The notes under the pieces were generated by a model that did no database searches, was not told the origin of the DNA, and saw only the letters and a list, made by a program, of their open reading frames with translations. From Halobacteriales archaeon QS_3_64_16 (GTDB lineage Archaea > Halobacteriota > Halobacteria > Halobacteriales > Halococcaceae), in contig PXRJ01000007.1 of NCBI GenBank assembly GCA_003021705.1, positions 74,983 to 138,982 of the forward strand: DNA of 64,000 bases, read 5' to 3'. The position numbers and the translations under genes are program-made. Positions 36,643 through 44,207 of this stretch are shown in pieces; positions within the stretch are counted from its first letter, which is position 1, and every line of letters begins with the position of its first letter.

Positions 36643-37625
36643 CCGACGGAGATATCAGAGCGGTCAGGTATCACGAGTACGGCGACGAGAACGTCCTCCA
36701 GGTGGATCAGGTCGACCGACCGACCCCTGGGACCGGCGAGGTCCTCCTCACTGTGCACGCAGCGAGCATCAATCCGATCGACACCTACGTCCGGGCGGGA
36801 GCGGCCGGCGTCGGCGACCTCCCGCGGACGATCGGCTCGGACGTCGCGGGTGTCGTCACCGAGACCGGTAGTGACATCACCGACTTCGAACCCGGGGATC
36901 GCGTCTACGGGACCTGCCGTGGGGTCCTCGACGAGGGGGCGATCGCGGAAGCGATTACGGCACCGGCGTCGGTTCTCGCGGGCCTCCCGGAGGAGGTGTC
37001 CTTCGAGGCAGGCGCGGCGGCGGCGATGACCTTCGCGACGGCCTGGCGCGCGCTCGTTACCCGCGGCGGACTCGGTCTCGGCGATCGCTGTCTCGTCTCC
37101 GGGGCGGCGGGCGGCGTCGGACACGCGGGCGTACAGATCGCAAGCGCCGCTGGGGCGACCGTTGTCGGTCTCGCACGGCCGTCCTCCGAGGCGTTCGTGA
37201 CCGGCCTCGGTGCGGAGGGGGCCGTCGACTATCGTGCGACGGATCTCGCAAGCGAGATCGAGGCTGCGGCCGGCGGATCGATCGATGTCGCACTCGAATC
37301 ACACGCCGGGACGAACCTCGCCGCGGTTCTCGAGGCACTGGCACGCGGGGGCTCGATCGTCGTCATCGGTGAGGACGAACCCATCTCGCTCGATAGTGAC
37401 CTTTCGATGGACGCCAAGCAGGCGGACGCGAACCTCCGATTCATGTCACTCGTCGCTTCGAGCGCGGACCAGCGCCCGCTGTTGGAAGCGATCGCGCCCC
37501 GTCTCGCGGATGGCCGGTTCGAACCCCGAATCGACTCGCGATTCGACCTCGCGGAGACGGCGAGTGCCTACCGGCGCCTCGCCGAGACCGGCGTCGAAGG
37601 CTCGATCGTCGTCCAGGTTCGATGA
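36639..37625 (+). CDS. NADPH:quinone reductase-like MDR protein (no structural zinc)
   Basis: This 328-residue zinc-free medium-chain reductase has the start VRYHEYGDENVLQVDQV and the nucleotide motif SGAAGGVGHAGVQIA near residue 150. It lacks the cysteine cluster present in the paralogue at 23586. Typical activities are reduction of quinones or enoyl/alkenal compounds. It overlaps the cupin gene and may act on the same imported compound, an inference from context. Confidence 0.88.
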   Translation: MTDGDIRAVRYHEYGDENVLQVDQVDRPTPGTGEVLLTVHAASINPIDTYVRAGAAGVGDLPRTIGSDVAGVVTETGSDITDFEPGDRVYGTCRGVLDEGAIAEAITAPASVLAGLPEEVSFEAGAAAAMTFATAWRALVTRGGLGLGDRCLVSGAAGGVGHAGVQIASAAGATVVGLARPSSEAFVTGLGAEGAVDYRATDLASEIEAAAGGSIDVALESHAGTNLAAVLEALARGGSIVVIGEDEPISLDSDLSMDAKQADANLRFMSLVASSADQRPLLEAIAPRLADGRFEPRIDSRFDLAETASAYRRLAETGVEGSIVVQVR

Positions 37626-37685
37626 GCGCCGTGCCACCGAACTTCGGATGCGGAGTACCGCCACATCGCTCGACATCACGACAGC

Positions 37686-37850
37686 ATGACTGACGGCACG
37701 ACTGACGAGGAGACGAAACGCATCGGACTCGATCCCACTACGAGAGCAGGGAAGCAGGTGCTGTACGATCCCGCCGTCCTCACATGGATCGGCTACACCG
37801 ACGCCGAACTCGACGACCTTGCCGAGGGAGGTGTTTTCGACCGTGAGTGA
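37686..37850 (+). CDS. 54-residue protein resembling the tail of a CaiB/BaiF CoA-transferase
   Basis: From ATG 37686 the frame encodes 54 residues ending LTWIGYTDAELDDLAEGGVF plus DRE. The last part resembles the helical C-terminus of family III CoA-transferases (a L-x-GY-x-x-x-E-I-x-x-L-x-x-x-GV pattern). It may be a remnant of a lost gene or a small stand-alone protein. The thiolase GTG at 37843 overlaps its stop (GTGAGTGA), so it is translated within the operon. Confidence 0.6.
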   Translation: MTDGTTDEETKRIGLDPTTRAGKQVLYDPAVLTWIGYTDAELDDLAEGGVFDRE

Positions 37851-38982
37851 GCGAGTCCCATCGATCGCGGGGGTCGGAACGACGCGCTTCGCCGCCGAAC
37901 ACCCCGACGATCTCCTCATGCTCACAACGCGTGCAGCGACTCGCGCACTGGCGGATGCCGATCGGTCGAGAACCGACGTAACGAGCGTTCACGTAGGTTC
38001 GATGCTCGGTGGAGCCTCCGGCGATCGGCCCGGGCTCGCGAACGCGGTCTGTGGCGCGCTCGGGCTCACCGGCGTCGCCGCTGATACGATCGACAACACG
38101 AGCGCGAGCGGTGCGAGCAGCGTTCTCAGGGCCGTCGAGGCCGTGAAGAGTGGGCAATCATCGACCGCACTCGTTATCGGTGCAGAGGTGATGTCCGGAT
38201 CGACGGCAGCAGTCACCGAGGCGATCAGTCGCCTCACCCACGACCGGGAGTACCAACAGGGGGTTACCCTGCCGAGCTTTGGCGGGCTCGCAGCGGCGGC
38301 ATACTTCGATCGGCATGGGGGCGACCGGGAGGCGCTCGCCCGCGTGGGCGTCAAGAACCATCACAACGCGATCGCGAACGAGATCGCCCAGTTCCGCCGC
38401 GAAATCACGGTCGCCGACGTTCTCGATTCTCCGATGGTCGCCTCGCCGCTTCGCCTCTACGACTGCTGTCCGACGACCGATGGCGCGGCCGCGATCGTCC
38501 TCACCGCTGCCGACGGGCCGGTCGCGATCCGAGGAACGGCGGGGGCGACCGGCACACACGCCGTGGCCGAGCGACCGGACCCACTCGCCATCGAGAGCGT
38601 CGGCACGGCCGGGGAATATGCCTTTTCCCGCGCCGGACGAGCACCAGCGGACGTAGACGTCGCCTGCATCCACGACGCCTTCTCGATTCTCGAGTGGCTG
38701 GAACTCGAAGAACTGGGTTTTTACGACCCGGGGACGGCCTGGGAGGCGACTATCGCAGGGAAGACCGAACGGGACGGTTCGCTTCCGGTGAACCCCGGCG
38801 GCGGGCTGAAGGCCCGGGGCCACCCGCTGGGCGCGACCGGCATTGCCCAACTAGTAGAGTTGTACTGGCAGCTCACGGGGACCGCCGACGGTCGCCAGGT
38901 CGTAAGCGCGGAGACGGGACTCGCGCTCAACGTCGCCGGCTTCGGGAACAACGCGGTGTGTACGCTGCTGGAGGCACGATGA
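37843..38982 (+). CDS. Thiolase family protein (acetyl-CoA acetyltransferase/SCP-x type)
   Basis: This 379-residue thiolase-like protein belongs to the archaeal group paired with DUF35 partners. Elements seen are TSASGASSVLRAVEAVKSGQ in place of the usual active-site Cys loop, DCCPTTDGAAAIVLT, the AFSILEWLELEELGFY region and NPGGGLKARGHPLGATG near residue 320 with the conserved His. The nucleophilic Cys expected in the first motif is Ser-Ala-Ser here, as is common in SCP-x-like proteins. GTG 37843 is favoured over TTG 37819. Stop overlaps the next ATG. Confidence 0.87.
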   Translation: MSERVPSIAGVGTTRFAAEHPDDLLMLTTRAATRALADADRSRTDVTSVHVGSMLGGASGDRPGLANAVCGALGLTGVAADTIDNTSASGASSVLRAVEAVKSGQSSTALVIGAEVMSGSTAAVTEAISRLTHDREYQQGVTLPSFGGLAAAAYFDRHGGDREALARVGVKNHHNAIANEIAQFRREITVADVLDSPMVASPLRLYDCCPTTDGAAAIVLTAADGPVAIRGTAGATGTHAVAERPDPLAIESVGTAGEYAFSRAGRAPADVDVACIHDAFSILEWLELEELGFYDPGTAWEATIAGKTERDGSLPVNPGGGLKARGHPLGATGIAQLVELYWQLTGTADGRQVVSAETGLALNVAGFGNNAVCTLLEAR

Positions 38983-39344
38983 CCTCACGGGTCGACCGAC
39001 CCAACCGCGCCGACCATGCATACCAGTGTATTGAGTGCGACTGTCGGTGGTATTACACGAGACCGACCTGCTTAGAGTGTGGGTCGGATACCATCGAGAC
39101 GTACGATCTCGATGTCGGTACCGTAGCGTCGGTGACGATTGTACACGCTACCCCCGAGGGCGTTCGATCGCCCAACCGGCTCGCACTCGCGCGCTTCGAT
39201 GGCGTCGGCGTCCTCGCACAGGTCGCCGATTCCGTCGACGAGCTTGTTGCCGGGAACGAGGTTCGGTTCGCCGGCGATCACGTGCTTCGAGAGACCGATG
39301 CCGACGTAATCACTGGACCGCGCCTCGTAACGGCTCGAGGGTAA
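38979..39344 (+). CDS. DUF35 OB-fold zinc-ribbon protein (thiolase partner)
   Basis: This 121-residue protein has the DUF35 layout: an N-terminal rubredoxin-like zinc ribbon (C17-x2-C20, C31-x2-C34) and an OB-fold domain from about residue 40, YDLDVGTVASVTIVHATPEG. DUF35 proteins bridge or stabilise thiolase-type enzymes, for example the acetoacetyl-CoA thiolase/HMG-CoA synthase complex. The ATG overlaps the thiolase stop, so the two are probably one enzyme complex. Confidence 0.9.
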   Translation: MTSRVDRPNRADHAYQCIECDCRWYYTRPTCLECGSDTIETYDLDVGTVASVTIVHATPEGVRSPNRLALARFDGVGVLAQVADSVDELVAGNEVRFAGDHVLRETDADVITGPRLVTARG

Positions 39345-39438
39345 TCGAACGTCGAAACACGACGACCACTGATCGCTCTCCCAGAGATACAGTCCCGAGA
39401 TAGAAACGTTCTGTCGGCCGCTCTCGGCGAGTGAGAGA

Positions 39439-39810
39439 TTACGTTCGGAAGCTCTCGCCACAGCCACACTCCGAGACGACGTTCGGGTTCTCGACGTGAA
39501 AGCCCGCGCCCTGCAGCCCCCCTTCGTAGTCGAGGACGCTGTCCTCGATGTAGCGCATGCTCGCGGGATCGACGAACACCCGCAACCCGTTGTGCTCGTA
39601 GACCCGGTCGTCGTCTTCGGGCTCGACGTCGAAACGCATGCCGTAGGACAGGCCCGCACAGCCGCCCTGCTGGACGAACAAGCGCAGGCCAGCGATATCC
39701 GTATCGTAGTCCTCGCCGTCGAGCAGCGAGGTGGCCTCCTCGGCGGCGCTTTCGCTGACGTCGATCTCCGGGATCGACTCGGTCGGCTCGGTGGGGGCTT
39801 CGGTGCTCAT
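39439..39810 (-). CDS. Iron-sulfur cluster carrier, IscA/ErpA type
   Basis: This 123-residue A-type carrier hands iron-sulfur clusters to apo-proteins. It has the three ligand cysteines: C51 in QQGGCAGLSYG and C115/C117 in SECGCGESF. The first 18 residues are an acidic leader. Length and spacing are normal. It converges with the DUF35 gene and is followed on the same strand by hisD upstream. Confidence 0.95.
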   Translation of the reverse strand: MSTEAPTEPTESIPEIDVSESAAEEATSLLDGEDYDTDIAGLRLFVQQGGCAGLSYGMRFDVEPEDDDRVYEHNGLRVFVDPASMRYIEDSVLDYEGGLQGAGFHVENPNVVSECGCGESFRT

Positions 39811-39917
39811 ATTATTTCTATTCGCGCCGAGGCTGTTAACGCTGACGCCGCTGTCGGGCTCTCGGAATCGAGGTCGGTGATCCGGGAAGCGGGGCCGGAA
39901 CGACCGGCGACGGCCGC

Positions 39918-41279
39918 TTACGACGCGCTGTCGTGGCCGTCGTCAGACTGGACACCCGCGTCGGTCGTCGTGCTCGGGTCGTTGTTCGCCTCCGTGTCCG
40001 AACTCGAGCCCTCACGGAGACGGGCGGCGACGCTCTCGGCGTGGGCCTCCAGCCCTTCGGCGCGTGCGAGTGTATCGATCGTCTCGCCGAGATCCGAGAG
40101 GGCCTCGGACGAGAGGCGCTGGACGGTCGTCGCCCGCAAGAAGGTATCGACCGAGAGGCCCCCGCTCACGCGGGCACCGCCGCCGGTGGGCAGGACGTGA
40201 TTCGTCCCGCTGGCGTAATCGCCCGCCGCTACTGGCGTATATGGTCCTAAAAAGACACTGCCTGCACTACTGATCCGTTCCAAGAGGGCTTCGTCCCCGG
40301 CGGCCTGGATCGAGAGGTGCTCGGCGGCGTACTGCTGAGCGATGGCGACGGCCTCGCTCATCGACCTGGCGTGAAGCACCCCGCTCGCGTCGTTCGCGAG
40401 CGCGTCTCGAATCGTCCCCGCCCGCTCGTGTTCGTCGATCTTCCCTTCCAGTTCCGTGACGATCCCTTCGGCGAGGTCGGCGCTATCGGTAATGGCGAGG
40501 ACCGACGCGGCGGGGTCGTGCTCGGCTTGAGCGAGCAGATCGGTAGCGACGAAGCGCGGGTCGGCGCTTTCATCACAGAGGACGAGGACTTCCGAGGGCC
40601 CTGCTAAGAAGTCGATCGCGACGTCGTTTCGTACCTCGGCTTTCCCCGCGGTGACCCAGGCGTTGCCCGGGCCGACGATCTTCTCGACTCCCGGGACGCT
40701 CTCGGTGCCATAGGCCAGCGCGGCGATCGCCTGGGCACCACCGGCCTGGAAGACTCGATCGGCTCCAGCTAAAGAGATCGCGGCGAGCGTCGCGGGGTTC
40801 GGCGGGTCGCCGGGCGGGGTCGTTACGATAACCTGTTCGACCCCGGCGACCGTCGCGGGCACGACGGTCATGATCGCACTGGAGGGGTAGGCCGCCTCGC
40901 CCCCGGGGACGTACGCGCCCACCCGGGCGATCGGTCGGAAGCGCCGGCCCAACTCTCGTCCACCGGAATCCGCGCGCCAGTCTTCGGGTAGCTGGCGCTC
41001 GTGGAACTCACGAACGTTCGCGATGGCGGTCTCGATCGCTGCCCGGAGATCGCTATCGATCGTCTCGGCGGCGCGTTCGGCCTCATCGGTGATCTCGATG
41101 TTGGCAACTTCGCAGTCGTCTAGCTCGCGGGCGTACTCCCGGAGTGCGGCGTCGCCCTCTTCGCGAACGCGCGCGACGATCTCCCGAACGTCCTCGCGTA
41201 CCGCGTCGATCCCGGCCTCGCGGGAGAACAGGGCCTCGCGTTCGGCCGGCGAGAGGTCCGCGACGGTCCGTACCTGCAT
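39918..41279 (-). CDS. hisD: Histidinol dehydrogenase
   Basis: HisD oxidises L-histidinol to L-histidine in two NAD-dependent steps. Visible motifs are GRRFRPIARVGAYVPGG, VEKIVGPGNAWVTAGK, DFLAGPSEVLVLCD, LAQAEHDP with the zinc His, and YAAEHLSIQ. At 453 residues it exceeds the usual 430 by an acidic, Ser/Thr/Asp-rich C-terminal tail from about residue 425. ATG 41279 is the natural start. The AT-rich island begins about 100 bases beyond it. Confidence 0.95.
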   Translation of the reverse strand: MQVRTVADLSPAEREALFSREAGIDAVREDVREIVARVREEGDAALREYARELDDCEVANIEITDEAERAAETIDSDLRAAIETAIANVREFHERQLPEDWRADSGGRELGRRFRPIARVGAYVPGGEAAYPSSAIMTVVPATVAGVEQVIVTTPPGDPPNPATLAAISLAGADRVFQAGGAQAIAALAYGTESVPGVEKIVGPGNAWVTAGKAEVRNDVAIDFLAGPSEVLVLCDESADPRFVATDLLAQAEHDPAASVLAITDSADLAEGIVTELEGKIDEHERAGTIRDALANDASGVLHARSMSEAVAIAQQYAAEHLSIQAAGDEALLERISSAGSVFLGPYTPVAAGDYASGTNHVLPTGGGARVSGGLSVDTFLRATTVQRLSSEALSDLGETIDTLARAEGLEAHAESVAARLREGSSSDTEANNDPSTTTDAGVQSDDGHDSAS

Positions 41280-41385
41280 ACCGAGGCTTTCTCGGCGGGA
41301 GGCAAAACGGTTCGTTCTCTTGTCGATGATGCGCCCTCTAAAGCAAACTGTATTTCGTGCGCATAGACATGAGACTACTTAATGT

Positions 41386-41856
41386 TTACAAATCAAAACG
41401 CTGCGCATACAATTTCTCATCAAGTAGTTTATATAAACTTTTCCCATCCAAAATACTGTAAAGATCTCGTGAAGTTAGGATAAGGAGAAGAGGATCATCT
41501 AGTGAAGATTGACTAGCCGCTCTCTCACCGTGTCTTTCAGATTTCTCGCCTGTTACACCGTTCCAAGATATCAGTAGCCCTAAGTCCACATTAGAGTCAC
41601 GTAGTTTGCTTCGAAAGTACCCTACCTCCTTCGCGGGAACAGGATCTGCAGTGTTCTTACATTCTACTAAGATAAATCTAGAATAATAATCAAAGAAGTT
41701 CAGGCCATCAAACCCGTTGTATTCTAAGATTATATCGATTTCCCCTGTCTTAGTCTGAAGATTCTGATCCCGAACAGACATCATCGTTAATCCTTCGAAT
41801 AGTAGAGAAGCTACGTATTCCAATTCATTTCCTTTTTGATTGCTAGTATTTGCCAT
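41386..41856 (-). CDS. PD-(D/E)XK restriction-endonuclease-like protein on AT-rich island
   Basis: From ATG 41856 the product has 156 residues; a TTG at 41904 would add 16. It carries a PD-(D/E)XK nuclease core: E11/E13 in GNELEYVASLLFEG, D41 in TGEIDIILEY and the E65-C-K67 pair in FILVECKNTADP, followed by an alpha/beta region ending in LGLLISWNG. That suggests a DNA-cutting Mrr- or REase-like enzyme. Base and codon use are strongly AT-rich compared with the flanks, a sign of transfer. It follows the 219-residue gene by 31 bases (or overlaps it by 17 with TTG), so they form an operon. Confidence 0.8.
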   Translation of the reverse strand: MANTSNQKGNELEYVASLLFEGLTMMSVRDQNLQTKTGEIDIILEYNGFDGLNFFDYYSRFILVECKNTADPVPAKEVGYFRSKLRDSNVDLGLLISWNGVTGEKSERHGERAASQSSLDDPLLLILTSRDLYSILDGKSLYKLLDEKLYAQRFDL

Positions 41857-41887
41857 GTAAGCTTCGTACAGATGTTCGCTGTAGTTG

Positions 41888-42547
41888 CTAAATTTCCATC
41901 TCAAAATAAGGCGTATTAATTTCGACCCGATACTCCGGTACTATACCTGAATCAGCAAACAACCAGCGTGTGAGCTTTGTTTGGTCCGGATGATAGCCGG
42001 CAGGGAAGCGAGTATTTCGACCCGAAGGGAACTTTTCAGGCGGAGAAATAGCGTCCAATAGGTCTTCTGCGATGTTTTGGCTGAACTCTGAGAGAGGTAT
42101 TATTTGCTCTCCATTCTGTGTATCGAATATAGCTATATACGCGTTAGTTAATAACACAGTACAATGAGCACGACTTGTACGGATGCAGGCGTTAAAAAAT
42201 TCAGAATCTGTATGTTTCAGCGAGATGTTCTGAGAGGATGGGTCTCGGTGTAGAGCTGCTTCAGAGCTAACGTACGTTACAATAGCGAGATACAGAGGAG
42301 AAGAGATCGTACGAGCCGCAGCTGCGTCAATGCGTAGAATGCCCAATCCGATTGATTCACCAACTCTTGACGGTGTTTCAAACGTGAGATCTGAAAAGAT
42401 GTGCTGGCGGTCGTATCCAACAATCGGCAGGAGATCTACTGCGGCATCAGATAGCACAGTCCGTATTTGGGTCGGATCACTCCCACTGTCAAAGGGAGCA
42501 GGTTCGTAGACCTCCAACAGTCGATCTTCCAGCTCTTGAGCGGACAC
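41888..42547 (-). CDS. Unknown protein, upstream partner of the nuclease on AT-rich island
   Basis: The 219-residue protein starts at GTG 42547 (MSAQELEDRLLEVY when initiated). I do not recognise a domain. It seems soluble, mixed alpha/beta, with several hydrophobic strands (YLAIVTYVSS, CTVLLTNAYIAIFDT) resembling a compact enzymatic or sensor fold; the element FNACIRTSRAHCTVLLTNA alternates like a nuclease core, but I cannot find catalytic residues. Codon use matches the downstream nuclease gene. A TATA box at 42568-42576 suits a leaderless transcript. Confidence 0.7.
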   Translation of the reverse strand: MSAQELEDRLLEVYEPAPFDSGSDPTQIRTVLSDAAVDLLPIVGYDRQHIFSDLTFETPSRVGESIGLGILRIDAAAARTISSPLYLAIVTYVSSEAALHRDPSSQNISLKHTDSEFFNACIRTSRAHCTVLLTNAYIAIFDTQNGEQIIPLSEFSQNIAEDLLDAISPPEKFPSGRNTRFPAGYHPDQTKLTRWLFADSGIVPEYRVEINTPYFEMEI

Positions 42548-42567
42548 GTAGGGTCGTGTTCACCAAT

Positions 42568-42576
42568 CATATATGA
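42568..42576 (-). promoter_or_regulatory. TATA box of the AT-rich two-gene operon
   Basis: CATATATGA on this stretch is centred about 25 bases before GTG 42547, so the transcript should be leaderless. A perfect 8-bp inverted repeat lies immediately upstream at 42581-42601. Confidence 0.5.
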
Positions 42577-42580
42577 GAAT

Positions 42581-42601
42581 GTCGCTGAAACAGTCAGCGA
42601 C
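42581..42601. promoter_or_regulatory. Inverted repeat upstream of the island promoter
   Basis: GTCGCTGA-N5-TCAGCGAC is a perfect 8-bp inverted repeat directly upstream of the TATA box. Position suggests a binding site for a regulator of the island or the island's border, though it could be a terminator of the neighbouring gene. Confidence 0.4.
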
Positions 42602-42674
42602 TGGGGTTCATCGTCACAAGGTGCTATACTGACGAGGAAACTTTTGTTCTCAACCCAGGCCGTCACGGGACCCC

Positions 42675-42914
42675 TCACTCCTCGTCGATCGGGCTAACCC
42701 CGAGCATCGAAAGTGTAGCGCGGACGAATAGATAACAGACGAGTAGGAAGGCCGCGGACGTCGTTGGTGCGGCGAGGACTCGGGCTACTCGATAGGGAAG
42801 GACGATCCGGCTCACGCCGAGGATCACGAAGCTCAGTAGTATTAACCCGAAGGCGAGTAGCGCGAGAGAGATGAACCGATTCTTATGCATTCGGTGGCCT
42901 GTCGGGAGAGCCAT
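42675..42914 (-). CDS. Small two-helix membrane protein
   Basis: The 79-residue protein (71 if started at ATG 42890, MHKNRFISLALL) has two hydrophobic segments at about 13-35 (SLALLAFGLILLSFVILGV) and 45-68 (TSAAFLLVCYLFVRATL). No family recognised. Its GC-rich codon use matches the host, so it marks the far side of the AT-rich island. Confidence 0.6.
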   Translation of the reverse strand: MALPTGHRMHKNRFISLALLAFGLILLSFVILGVSRIVLPYRVARVLAAPTTSAAFLLVCYLFVRATLSMLGVSPIDEE

Positions 42915-43454
42915 GGCTACTTACTGAGGATGTCGCCCGAGACACTAACGACCGGCCTCATCCCTGCCAGTTTGGCGCGTCGGCCGGGAAACCCTCGTGT
43001 CGGGCGGGTCTCTGTGGCGACCACCCCGGAACCGGCGTACACCGGTTCCACACCGAACCGCCTGTCGTCGGCTAACGCCGACTCCACAGTCAGTCACGCG
43101 TAGCGCGACTCATGTCGCGTACCCGGGTTTTCCGCGCGGTCATCGCGTCCTGGTAGATGTGCTCGGGCGGGGACTGAGGTACGCATCACGCGGTACGTTC
43201 GGTTAGCAGGTAAGTCCTTCGTAGGCGTGGGTGGGTAGCTCGCTTCGTAAGAACGACCATACCGAAAGCGGCGCGGTTAGAGCAAGCATGCTCAGCGCGA
43301 ACGAGGACCGTAGGTCCGAGTGAGCGTTTTTGGTGCAGGTTTTTGCTGGCCCCGCAGCGAGTGACCGTAGGGAACGAGCGAGGACGCCAGGAAGAAGGTG
43401 CGAGTGGAAGGGTGCGATCGGAACCCAAAAGCCGAGCGGCCGGCTTGATTCGAC
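42915..43454. other. Intergenic region with hairpin cluster and repeat segment
   Basis: This 540-base gap has no credible intact gene. Between 43023 and 43120 there are three near-consecutive perfect hairpins: GGAACCGG-N6-CCGGTTCC, GTCGGC-TAAC-GCCGAC and CGCGAC-TCAT-GTCGCG. A plus-strand frame around 42949-43103 reads as coding-like but with a low-complexity tail. Positions 43319-43373 share a 14-mer and an 11-mer with 979-1074. A decayed mobile element and a structured RNA are both possible. Confidence 0.45.
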
Positions 43455-44207
43455 ATGGAATTGCTCGCAGTCGAGGGCATCGGCGAAGTGCAAGCCGGCG
43501 CGGACGTCGCCGCGCTGCTCGCCGAGAGCGAGGATATCGGGAGCGAGGACGTAATCTGTGTTGCGAGCACGATCGTCTCGAAAGCTGAAGGCAGGGGCGC
43601 GAATCTCGCCGACTTCCCGGCGGGACCCCGGGCCGAAGAGATCGCCGACCGTCTGGAGGGCGTGGCTGGCGAAGGGAAAGACCCCCGCTTCGCCCAGGCC
43701 GTCCTCGAGGAGAGCACCGAGGTACTCATCGAAGCGCCGTTTCTACTCACCGAGACCCGCTTCGGGCATATTACCGTGAACGCGGGCATCGATCGCTCGA
43801 ACACTCCCGAGAGCGATCTCCTCTTGCTCCCAGAACGTCCCGCGGAGAGCGCCGCTCGTATCCGATCGAACCTGCCCGGCAGTCCCCCGGTAGTCCTCAC
43901 CGATACCTCCGGACGGCCCTTCCGACACGGCCAACGCGGCGTGGCGATCGGCTGGGACGGAATGGCGGCGAGCCGGGACTGGCGCGGCGAGCCCGACCGA
44001 ACAGGCCGGGAACTGGGCGTCACCGTCCAGTCGGTCGTCGACGAACTCGCCGGGGCAGCCAATCTCGTAATGGGCGAGGGAAACGGCGGGACGCCCGCAG
44101 CACTCGTCCGCGAGTGGGCCTTTGGCGAGCACGGGGGCAGTGAGGAACTGTTTCGACCGGTCGAGAGCGACTACGTCCGCCAGGCGCTGCGGGGGTGGTC
44201 GCTGTGA
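43455..44207 (+). CDS. cofE: Coenzyme F420-0:L-glutamate ligase
   Basis: CofE adds glutamate residues to F420-0 in coenzyme F420 biosynthesis using GTP. The 250-residue protein has VICVASTIVSKAEGR, the ITVNAGIDRSN motif, and TDTSGRPFRHGQRGVAIG with nucleotide and metal contacts, all conserved. ATG 43455 starts the fold. The mer GTG at 44204 overlaps its stop (GTGA), so the cofactor and a probable F420-dependent enzyme are cotranscribed. Confidence 0.95.
   Translation: MELLAVEGIGEVQAGADVAALLAESEDIGSEDVICVASTIVSKAEGRGANLADFPAGPRAEEIADRLEGVAGEGKDPRFAQAVLEESTEVLIEAPFLLTETRFGHITVNAGIDRSNTPESDLLLLPERPAESAARIRSNLPGSPPVVLTDTSGRPFRHGQRGVAIGWDGMAASRDWRGEPDRTGRELGVTVQSVVDELAGAANLVMGEGNGGTPAALVREWAFGEHGGSEELFRPVESDYVRQALRGWSL

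Noticed and set aside
42436..42678. 80-residue minus-strand frame upstream of the island
   Set aside because: Out of frame with the island gene, overlapping its promoter; no features.
42885..43103. 72-residue plus-strand frame
   Set aside because: Composition partly coding-like but the start lies within the neighbouring membrane gene and the tail is low complexity; treated as possible debris, not a gene.
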